Made by a program: the position numbers and the translations under genes. The notes under the pieces were generated by a model, which ran no database searches, was not told the DNA's origin, and saw nothing but the letters and a program-made list of their open reading frames with translations. DNA of 7,859 nucleotides from CAYFJO01 sp964343305 (GTDB lineage Bacteria > Planctomycetota > Planctomycetia > Pirellulales > Pirellulaceae), in contig CAYFJO010000487.1 in NCBI GenBank assembly GCA_964343305.1, positions 1-7,859 on the forward strand. The letters are read 5' to 3'. Positions 1-5,509 of this stretch are shown piece by piece; the first letter of the stretch is position 1; each line of letters starts with the position of its first letter.

Positions 1-80
1 TACTTGGAGACGCGCAAAGGAGACTCGGTATGAAACTGGGCAAGATTCTCCGCGTCGAGATGCGCAGTCAGGCGTTTAGA

Positions 81-108
81 CTTCCGAAGTTGAAGATAAC
101 TTCGGAAG
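81..108 (-). terminator. Hairpin downstream of first pseudopilin gene, possible terminator
   Basis: A perfect inverted repeat: CTTCCGAAGTT (81-91), a 6-nt loop (92-97), and AACTTCGGAAG (98-108). It begins 17 nt beyond the stop codon of the minus-strand pseudopilin gene, where a 3' stem-loop is expected. The minus-strand sequence after the stem (TCTAAACGCC) has no T-run, so it is a poor match to a classical rho-independent terminator. It may instead be an mRNA 3'-end stabilising stem. Confidence 0.45.
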
Positions 109-124
109 CCTGGTGGCCAGCGAC

Positions 125-949
125 TTAGTTACCTTCGGTGAAGTCGGCGACGGCTTCGTCCAGGATGTTGCCCTTCGGATCGATCACGCCAACGAAGCGA
201 GCTTCATTCAAAGCGGTTCCGGCGGAATCTGCGACTTGGTACAACGCGATGAACCGGCCGTATTCGCCCGCTTGAACGCTGGCGAACGGGGTCTGGCTGA
301 CCGAACCTTGATTCGACGGATTGCCGATCGTGTTGTTGTTGCCCATGCCAAGAGCGACGAGTTTCTCGCTGCCGGAAAAACCGAGCAGGGTGAACAACGA
401 GGTCGCTGAATCAACGATCGCCACTTCATCGCCGGTGACGAGGGTGCGCGATGTTCCGTAGAAACCGGTGGACGCCGTGTTGTCATCGAACAGGCGATTC
501 GGCACGGTGACGCTGTCATTCGTGAAGTCGTCGTCGTCGTTGTAGGTGTTGGCCGCGCCGGCGTCGGTGTCGATATCGCGGGTGGTGGAAATGCCAATGG
601 CGCTGAGCGCGGTAACTTCGCCCGCGGCCAAAGTCGATGTGGTCAAGCGAGCTGTCAAGTCCGAGCTGAGTCGGTCCAGCAAGTCATCGGCGGCGAATGG
701 CGAAACACTGCCGTCGCCCGTCATCAAGCTGTCCCAATCATCGGGGTGGACTTTGTTGATGGACTTGAAGCTACGGACGGCTCGATCGCTCGCGGCAATG
801 TTGAAGCCGGCGTGAGCGGACGCGGCACTTTCTTCGAGGCCATCGTAGGACACCAGCATCGCACCGCCGAGAACGGCGAGAATCGCAACGACGACTAACA
901 GTTCAAGAAGCGTAAAACCTTGACGGGCTTTGACGGAAGGCTTTCTCAT
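125..949 (-). CDS. Prepilin-type N-terminal cleavage/methylation domain protein (pseudopilin-like), copy A
   Basis: A 274-residue protein that opens with a short basic leader (MRKPSVKARQG) followed by FTLLELLVVVAILAVLGG. This is the type IV prepilin/type II secretion pseudopilin signature: cleavage by prepilin peptidase is expected after Gly11, Phe12 would be the methylated first residue, and Glu16 is the conserved position +5 glutamate. The hydrophobic helix covers about residues 12-33 and would anchor the protein in the inner membrane or pack in a filament core. The rest is a soluble domain with an Asp/Asn-rich stretch (around YNDDDDFTND), which might bind a metal as the calcium loop of GspG does; that is an inference. 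It ends with a block shared with its neighbour (GEYGRFIAL, LNEARF, ADFTEG). GGAG (minus strand, 961-958) lies 8 nt before the ATG and supports this start. No secretion ATPase or prepilin peptidase gene is in the window, so its machinery and exact role are unknown. It is not assignable to GspG or PilA. Confidence 0.9.
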   Translation of the reverse strand: MRKPSVKARQGFTLLELLVVVAILAVLGGAMLVSYDGLEESAASAHAGFNIAASDRAVRSFKSINKVHPDDWDSLMTGDGSVSPFAADDLLDRLSSDLTARLTTSTLAAGEVTALSAIGISTTRDIDTDAGAANTYNDDDDFTNDSVTVPNRLFDDNTASTGFYGTSRTLVTGDEVAIVDSATSLFTLLGFSGSEKLVALGMGNNNTIGNPSNQGSVSQTPFASVQAGEYGRFIALYQVADSAGTALNEARFVGVIDPKGNILDEAVADFTEGN

Positions 950-1043
950 TTCGGGTTCTCCAAGGAAAATTAGGGCACTTCAAAATTGTTTCGAACGTTT
1001 GCCCCGTTTTTTTCCTGCCCCGACCATGTAGCATTTTTGATGC
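950..1043 (-). promoter_or_regulatory. Leader of pseudopilin copy A with tandem GGGGCA motifs
   Basis: Read on the minus strand, the predicted 94-nt leader begins with a small hairpin (GCATcaaaaATGC, 1043-1031). It then carries GGGGCA twice (1021-1016 and 1005-1000), a TGCCC (977-973) that could pair with either GGGGCA, and the GGAG ribosome binding site (961-958). The same order of elements occurs before the paralogous gene at 2314-2403. The exact RNA start is inferred from the promoter boxes. Confidence 0.4.
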
Positions 1044-1049
1044 TGCAAG

Positions 1050-1078
1050 ACTCTAGGTTCGTGTTTTTGCGAAGTCAA
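1050..1078 (-). promoter_or_regulatory. Sigma70-like promoter for pseudopilin copy A
   Basis: On the minus strand a TTGACT -35 box (1078-1073) is followed after exactly 17 nt by TAGAGT (1055-1050). Transcription would begin near 1043, about 94 nt before the ATG. The identical TTGACT occurs at the same relative place before the paralogue. The prediction rests on box match and spacing only. Confidence 0.5.
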
Positions 1079-1130
1079 ATTGACGCGAGGCAAAAAGTTC
1101 CGCCAACGAATGAAGAAAACCGCGTGAGAT

Positions 1131-1511
1131 ACCACCGACGCAAGTCGGCGGTGTGTAACTCAAGCGACGATACTTGCCGCGCGAATGAATTGAGTCAGAA
1201 GCACGCTCAACTAGTGTTGAAGGCATCTTTGAGACCGCGCGTGATGATGCGCGGTAGCCAGATCAACGACGAACTGCGAACTTGCGTCCGCAGTTTCGGC
1301 GTTGAAAGTCTTCGCTGTCTCGGGACGCGCGACGCGCCCGAGACAGGAAGCAATCAACTCATCTCACACCACCACGTTGTGTTAGATTCGGTTTTGAGGC
1401 GAGCGGCGGGAAAGGTCTTCGCAGTCGGACGGTTTTTCAAACCGTCCCAGACGGATTAGAAATCCACCCTACGCTGAATTGTCCTGCCGATCGGCGAAAG
1501 AGGCGTAGCCT
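1131..1511. repeat. Cluster of hairpin-forming inverted repeats between the two pseudopilin genes
   Basis: No gene is supported in the 566-bp spacer 950-1515. It holds at least eight stem-loops. 1131-1152: 9-bp stem with GCAA loop; its one A/C mismatch becomes a G-U pair on the minus strand. 1234-1255: ACCGCGC/GCGCGGT. 1272-1295: AACTGCG/CGCAGTT. 1315-1346: CTGTCTCGGG/CCCGAGACAG with an inner CGCG/CGCG stem. 1427-1447: 9-bp stem with TTC loop. 1453-1465: GGATTagaAATCC. 1486-1495: palindrome GCCGATCGGC. 1501-1511: AGGCgtaGCCT, just past the stop of pseudopilin copy B. None has a strong T-run. They could be REP-like elements, a structured 3' UTR of copy B, or a non-coding RNA. Confidence 0.6.
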
Positions 1512-1515
1512 GAAG

Positions 1516-2313
1516 CTAGTTCTTGCCTTCGGTAAAGTCGGCAATGTCTTCGTCCAGGACATTTCCCTTGCCGTCGATCACGCCGATGAACCGAGCTTCG
1601 TTCAGCGTCGTGCCGGCTTCGGTCACCTGGAACAAGGCGATAAAGCGACCGTATTCGCCTTGCTGCACCGCGCCGAACGGGATCTGGCTAACCGCGCCAT
1701 CTTTCGATTGGTCGGTGATCGTGTTGTTGTTGCCCAGGCCGAGGGCGACGACTTTGTCTGTCGCAACGAGACCGAGCAGCGTTCCCAACGTCGTGGCGTC
1801 ATCCACGGTTGCGACCGATTCGGTTGCCGCGACCGTTCGCGTTTGGCCATAGAATCCCGAACCGCCCGCATTGTCGTCAAACAAACGATTCGGAAGCGTG
1901 ACGTTGTCGTTCGTGAAATCGTTGTCGTTGTCATAGTTGCCGGCGCTGTTGTCAATGTCGCGGACGACGGACACGCCAATGTTGTTCAACGCGGTGACTT
2001 CGGCCGCCGTGACGGTCTGGATCTTGATGCGGGCGACCAGATCGTCGTTCAAGCGGTCCAGGAATGCGAAGGTACCGCCACCATCATCGGTCAACAGGCT
2101 GTCCCATTCATCAGAGAACTGGCGGTTGAGCGACTTGTAAGTTCGCACGGCGCGGTCCGTAGCCGCGATGTTGAAACCGGCGTGAGCCGATGCGGCGTCT
2201 TCTTCGAGGCCATCGTACGAAACCAGCATCGCACCGCCGAGCACAGCGAGAATTGCGACGACTACCAAAAGCTCCAAAAGCGTAAAACCGCTACGTGATC
2301 GTTGTCTTTGCAT
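1516..2313 (-). CDS. Prepilin-type N-terminal cleavage/methylation domain protein (pseudopilin-like), copy B
   Basis: A 265-residue paralogue of the pseudopilin-like protein at 125-949. The leader MQRQRSRSG is followed by the same FTLLELLVVVAILAVLGG helix, so prepilin peptidase cleavage is predicted after Gly9, with the +5 glutamate at Glu14. The N-terminal 60 residues are nearly identical in the two proteins. The middle has drifted and gained or lost short stretches. The blocks LPNRLFDDN, GFYG, GNNNTI, GEYGRFIAL, LNEARF, GVID, GKGNVLDE and ADFTEG are kept or nearly kept, and the Asp/Asn-rich stretch (YDNDNDFTNDN) is present in both. The minus-strand GAGGAG (2327-2322) lies 8 nt before the ATG and supports the start. 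Tandem position, same strand and strong similarity point to a local duplication. The two may be minor or major subunits of one filament, or alternative subunits. No other pilus or secretion gene is nearby. Confidence 0.9.
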   Translation of the reverse strand: MQRQRSRSGFTLLELLVVVAILAVLGGAMLVSYDGLEEDAASAHAGFNIAATDRAVRTYKSLNRQFSDEWDSLLTDDGGGTFAFLDRLNDDLVARIKIQTVTAAEVTALNNIGVSVVRDIDNSAGNYDNDNDFTNDNVTLPNRLFDDNAGGSGFYGQTRTVAATESVATVDDATTLGTLLGLVATDKVVALGLGNNNTITDQSKDGAVSQIPFGAVQQGEYGRFIALFQVTEAGTTLNEARFIGVIDGKGNVLDEDIADFTEGKN

Positions 2314-2403
2314 CCGAGACTCTCCTCAAAATCAGGTGGACATGAAATGTGATATTCGTGTGCCTGCCCCAATTTGGATTGCCCCGATCAACATCGATAC
2401 TCT
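2314..2403 (-). promoter_or_regulatory. Leader of pseudopilin copy B with tandem GGGGCA motifs
   Basis: On the minus strand, GGGGCA occurs at 2385-2380 and 2370-2365. TGTCC (2342-2338), which can pair with GGGCA using one G-U, and the GAGGAG ribosome binding site (2327-2322) follow. The inner GGGGCA lies 51 nt before the ATG here and 50 nt before it in copy A. The TGYCC lies 24 nt before the ATG here and 23 nt in copy A. The surrounding bases have largely diverged. Confidence 0.4.
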
Positions 2404-2409
2404 TTGGAA

Positions 2410-2437
2410 AAAGTAGATTGAGGTGCGGCAAAGTCAA
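2410..2437 (-). promoter_or_regulatory. Possible sigma70-like promoter for pseudopilin copy B
   Basis: On the minus strand TTGACT (2437-2432) is followed after 16 nt by TACTTT (2415-2410). The -35 box is good. The -10 keeps only the three most conserved bases (T1, A2, T6), so this is weaker than the copy A promoter. It is supported by the matching position relative to the leader motifs. Confidence 0.35.
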
Positions 2438-2606
2438 AAGAATTCCGCTGCGAATGAGGGGGAATAGGTGCGATCCCGACGTGTGGATATGTGAACAGAT
2501 TAGTGGCGGCAAACGCGTCATATGTGATTTAACCGTTACATTCGGACGTGCCCTACGCGAGGCCCAGCTACTCGGAGTCGCCGGGCCGCCAAGAATTTGC
2601 GGTTCC

Positions 2607-2635
2607 TTGCGTATGCCGAATGGCTGGGTTAGAAT
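2607..2635 (+). promoter_or_regulatory. Sigma70-like promoter for the cystathionine gamma-synthase gene
   Basis: TTGCGT (2607-2612) and TAGAAT (2630-2635) are separated by 17 nt, close to the consensus boxes and spacing. Transcription would start near 2642 and give a leader of about 120 nt. The rest of the divergent spacer between 2438 and 2606 shows only a GC-rich hairpin (GGCCC 2561-2565 with GGGCC 2583-2587) and no gene. Confidence 0.5.
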
Positions 2636-2641
2636 GTGCGA

Positions 2642-2761
2642 GTTAATCAGGGATTTGCGGCCGATTGCAGCCTTCATCTGCTAAAGAGCCACTCAACGAA
2701 TGAGAGCTTTTTAAGCCGCTGCCCAAATCGAGCAGCGGTTTTTTTTATTGGAGTTTCCACC
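2642..2761 (+). promoter_or_regulatory. Putative transcription attenuator or riboswitch leader of the cystathionine gamma-synthase gene
   Basis: The predicted leader RNA can fold in two exclusive ways. One is an intrinsic terminator (2716-2746) directly before the ribosome binding site. In the other, GCGGC (2657-2661), helped by GGG (2650-2652), pairs with GCCGC (2715-2719) and CCC (2722-2724), which uses up the 5' arm of the terminator. The enclosed sequence can form two hairpins: GCAG/CTGC (2667-2670 with 2678-2681), and CTCA/TGAG (2692-2695 with 2701-2704) capped outside by AAAG/CTTT (2683-2686 with 2707-2710). Together these form a three-way junction. A methionine-pathway gene is a usual target of SAM-sensing leaders, but I see no SAM-I, SAM-III, SAM/SAH or T-box signature here. 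The ligand, if any, is unknown. Confidence 0.4.
2716..2746 (+). terminator. Intrinsic terminator upstream of the cystathionine gamma-synthase start codon
   Basis: CCGCTGC (2716-2722) and GCAGCGG (2732-2738) form a perfect 7-bp GC-rich stem with a 9-nt loop, followed by eight Ts (2739-2746). This is a textbook rho-independent terminator. It ends only 3 nt before the GGAG ribosome binding site (2750-2753) of the gene starting at 2762. It is therefore either an attenuator of that gene or the 3' end of a short upstream RNA. Confidence 0.8.
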
Positions 2762-3958
2762 ATGAGTTCAACGCCCGATCCGTCGCGGCCAGGCCTGTCC
2801 ACTAACAGCATCCACGGTGGCGAGGCACGTCAGAAGCTGGGTGACTCGATCACTGACCCGATCATCTGTGCCTCGACGTTCACATTTTCCGATTCCCAGT
2901 CGGTCATCGATTACATCGAACAGAAACAGCCGCGAGAGGAATATGGCCGCTATGGCAATCCCGGCGAAAAGGTCGTCGAGCGAAAACTGGCCGAGATCGA
3001 GGGCGGCGAGCATGCGATTTTATACTCCAGCGGCATGGCGGCGATCGTCGGCGTGTTTATGTCGAAGTTGAACGCCGGCGACGAAATCATATTCTTCGAC
3101 GAGTGTTATCATCGCAGTCGCGAGTTTTGTTCGAAGCACTTGGCGCGGTTCGGAGTCGTAACGCGACAAGTCAAAGCGTGTGACTACGATGCGATGGAAG
3201 CGGCCATCACGCCGAACACGAAGTTGCTGGTCAGCGAGTCGCCCACGAATCCACATTTGAGCGTGGTCGATCTCGAACGATTCGTCGCCTGTGGCAAAAA
3301 GCACGGCGTAGAAACATTGATCGATGCCACGCTCGCCACGCCTTTCAACGTCAAGCCGCTGGAGTACGGCGTCGACTATGTTTTGCATTCGGCGACCAAG
3401 TATCTCGGCGGGCACAACGATCTGCTGGCCGGTGTGATTATCGGCTCCGAGAAGCAACTCGAATCGGTGCGAAACTTGCGCGGCATCATGGGTTCGATCA
3501 ATTCGGCTCACAATATCTATTTACTCCAGCGTGGCTTGAAGACATTTGAATTACGAATGCAACGTCACAACTCAAATGGTCAGGCGATCGCCGAGTATTT
3601 GACAAATCACCCTGCCGTCGAGAAGGTCTACTATCCCGGCCTCGAAACGCATCCTTATTATGAGATCGCCCGGCAAACGATGAGTGGATTCGGCGGCCTG
3701 GTGACGTTCGTGGTCAAAGATGCCGATTGGCGGTCGACCGCCAACGTTGTTGACGCTGCCAACATTTTCCGGATCGCACCGAGCCTGGGCGGCGTCGAAA
3801 GCTTGATCGAACAACCGCTCGTGATGAGCTATTACGAATGCACTCCCGAGGAACGCCAGCAATACGGCATCCCTGACAACATGATTCGACTGGCCTGCGG
3901 AATTGAAAACACCGAGGATCTGATCGCCGATCTCGATCAGGCATTGGCAAAACAATAA
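2762..3958 (+). CDS. metB: Cystathionine gamma-synthase (PLP-dependent Cys/Met metabolism enzyme), plant-like
   Basis: A 398-residue enzyme of the Cys/Met metabolism PLP family (fold type I), cytosolic. It would join an activated homoserine ester with cysteine to make cystathionine on the way to methionine. Visible motifs: RYGNPG from Arg63 (phosphate contact from the neighbouring subunit), YSSGMAA at 88-94, ESPTNP, Asp188 in LIDATLATP (pyridine nitrogen), HSATKYLGGHND with the PLP lysine at Lys213, and LACGIE preceded by Arg376 (substrate carboxylate). Stretches such as EYGRYGNP, HSATKYLGGHNDLLAG, YYPGLETHP and MSGFGGLVTF recall plant cystathionine gamma-synthase more than Escherichia coli MetB. 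Start: ATG 2762 has GGAG (2750-2753) at 8-nt spacing. The open frame runs upstream to 2636, but that extension reads through the terminator and is unlikely to be protein. Cystathionine gamma-lyase or O-acylhomoserine sulfhydrylase activity cannot be excluded from sequence alone. Confidence 0.88.
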   Translation: MSSTPDPSRPGLSTNSIHGGEARQKLGDSITDPIICASTFTFSDSQSVIDYIEQKQPREEYGRYGNPGEKVVERKLAEIEGGEHAILYSSGMAAIVGVFMSKLNAGDEIIFFDECYHRSREFCSKHLARFGVVTRQVKACDYDAMEAAITPNTKLLVSESPTNPHLSVVDLERFVACGKKHGVETLIDATLATPFNVKPLEYGVDYVLHSATKYLGGHNDLLAGVIIGSEKQLESVRNLRGIMGSINSAHNIYLLQRGLKTFELRMQRHNSNGQAIAEYLTNHPAVEKVYYPGLETHPYYEIARQTMSGFGGLVTFVVKDADWRSTANVVDAANIFRIAPSLGGVESLIEQPLVMSYYECTPEERQQYGIPDNMIRLACGIENTEDLIADLDQALAKQ

Positions 3959-4072
3959 TCGGGATGTGTTCGTTCTACTACTTCTCAGGTTCTTGTTTTC
4001 TTGCTCGCTTTTTGGTTGTGGCTCGCCGTTAAACAAATCCCATCAACAGGATTCGGCGTTTCATGTCCCAGT

Positions 4073-4081
4073 TGGTATAAT
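4073..4081 (+). promoter_or_regulatory. Extended -10 promoter for the DUF1501 gene
   Basis: TGGTATAAT is a perfect TGn-TATAAT extended -10 element. A poor -35 (TTCGGC, 4052-4057, 18-nt spacing) would be tolerated with an extended -10. Transcription should start near 4088, leaving only about 20 nt before the ATG at 4108, with no recognisable Shine-Dalgarno sequence in between. The 149-bp spacer 3959-4107 shows no clear terminator for the preceding gene. Confidence 0.6.
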
Positions 4082-4107
4082 ATCGTGAAATTCCAAGCCT
4101 CACAAAA

Positions 4108-5505
4108 ATGAACGATGCATTAAACCGTCGCAGTTTTCTTTACGGACTCGGTGCCGCGCTCGGCACGTCGGCGTTCAACTCGATGTTGCAGGCCGAGGAA
4201 AAACAAGGTCCGCTCGCCCCCAAAGTTGCACACTATCCAAAAGCCAAGGCCAAGGCCTGCATCATGCTGACGATGGCCGGGGGACCGAGTCACATCGATA
4301 CGTTCGATCCCAAGCCAAAGTTAAACGAGCTGCACGAAAAGGAATTCAGTCGCAAGGACAAATTCGCATCGGCGATGGCATCGGGCAAACGTTATTTTGT
4401 CCAAAGCCCATTCAAATTCCAACAAGCCGGTACGTCCGGCACGTGGATGTGCGAACATTTTCAGCACCTCGCCAAAGTGGCGGATGAACTCTGCGTCTAT
4501 CGGGGCCTGCAAGCCGAGTCGATCAATCATCCCACCGCGATGTACCACATCAACACCGGCAACCGCTTCGGCGGCGATCCGGCGATTGGGGCGTGGACGA
4601 CTTACGGTCTCGGATCGATCAATCAAAACTTGCCCGGCTACATCGTGTTGCCCGAAGTTTCTTATCCGCAAGGCGGAGCCGCCAACTGGTCCAACGGTTT
4701 CTTGTCCGCGAATTATCAAGGAACGCCGCTGCGCGCCAAGGGCTCGCCGATCCTCGATTTGACTCCGCCGCGGGGCGTCACGCGCGAGCACCAGAGACAC
4801 AATCTCGACCTGCTGGACGATCTGAACAGGCTGCACAAAGAGCGTCATCCGCGCCACGAGGAATTGGCCGCTCGCATGGACAACTATGAACTGGCGTTCC
4901 GCATGCAGGCCCAAGTGCCCGGCTTGATCGACCTCGGCCAGGAAGATCAAAAGACACTCGACATGTACGGCATCGGCGGCAAGTTGACGAACGATTTCGC
5001 TCGAAGCTGTTTGCTCGCGCGTCGGTTGATCGAGCGCGGCGTTCGGTTCGTCCAGGCTTACACGGCCGGCTGGGACTCGCACGACTACATTGAACGATCA
5101 CACCGCAACCGCATTCATGCCATTGACCAGCCCGTCGCCGCGTTGATCGGAGATCTCAAACAACGAGGTATGCTGGACGAGACGCTGGTGATCTGGTGCG
5201 GCGAATTTGGTCGTTCACCCGACAACGGCATCCGCGGCGGCGGCGTTCGATACGGCCGCGATCACAACGCCAAGGCGATGCCATTTTGGATGGCCGGCGG
5301 CGGAGTGAATGCGGGACACACGATCGGCGCGACGGACGAGATTGGCGAGAAGGCTGTCGGCGTCGTTCACCCAATCAAAGACTTGCACGTCACGATTCTC
5401 AAATTGCTTGGCCTGGACGATAACAAGCTGACATACTTCCACGGCGGCCGCTTCAAGCAGTTGTCACAAACCGGCGGCGAAGTGATCGAGGAACTGATTG
5501 CGTGA
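4108..5505 (+). CDS. DUF1501 family protein with Tat signal
   Basis: A 465-residue member of the DUF1501 family, which is greatly expanded in Planctomycetes and related to the alkaline phosphatase/sulfatase superfamily. The N-terminus NRRSFLYGLGAALG (from Asn6) is a twin-arginine signal, so export in folded form to the periplasm is expected. Core motifs: AGGPSHIDTFDPKP (57-70), HPTAMYH in the middle, GWDSH (321-325), a strand ending in GEFGRSP (365-371), and GRDHN (383-387). These Asp/His residues are placed as in metal-binding superfamily members, but the substrate is unknown. In planctomycetes such genes usually sit next to a DUF1549/DUF1553 cytochrome-type partner; none is present on either side here. 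The start is set by the Tat motif and by the promoter 27 nt upstream; there is no evident ribosome binding site. The gene ends 4 bp from the convergent amidohydrolase gene. Confidence 0.9.
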   Translation: MNDALNRRSFLYGLGAALGTSAFNSMLQAEEKQGPLAPKVAHYPKAKAKACIMLTMAGGPSHIDTFDPKPKLNELHEKEFSRKDKFASAMASGKRYFVQSPFKFQQAGTSGTWMCEHFQHLAKVADELCVYRGLQAESINHPTAMYHINTGNRFGGDPAIGAWTTYGLGSINQNLPGYIVLPEVSYPQGGAANWSNGFLSANYQGTPLRAKGSPILDLTPPRGVTREHQRHNLDLLDDLNRLHKERHPRHEELAARMDNYELAFRMQAQVPGLIDLGQEDQKTLDMYGIGGKLTNDFARSCLLARRLIERGVRFVQAYTAGWDSHDYIERSHRNRIHAIDQPVAALIGDLKQRGMLDETLVIWCGEFGRSPDNGIRGGGVRYGRDHNAKAMPFWMAGGGVNAGHTIGATDEIGEKAVGVVHPIKDLHVTILKLLGLDDNKLTYFHGGRFKQLSQTGGEVIEELIA

Positions 5506-5509
5506 CGAG

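Noticed and set aside
986..1459. 157-codon plus-strand open frame in the spacer between the pseudopilin genes.
   Set aside because: It spans five strong hairpins, has no recognisable domain or ribosome binding site, and has low-complexity composition typical of a chance frame.
2526..2536. GATTTAACCG resembles the conserved loop of the SAM-II riboswitch, upstream of a methionine gene.
   Set aside because: The required pseudoknot partner and GCTAAA segment do not follow within the usual 50-60 nt (the nearest GCTAAA is at 2680), and the motif lies upstream of the predicted promoter.
2636..2761. In-frame upstream extension of the cystathionine gamma-synthase gene from a GTG at 2636.
   Set aside because: It would translate through the intrinsic terminator and has no family similarity; the ATG at 2762 has a good ribosome binding site and matches the family's N-terminus.
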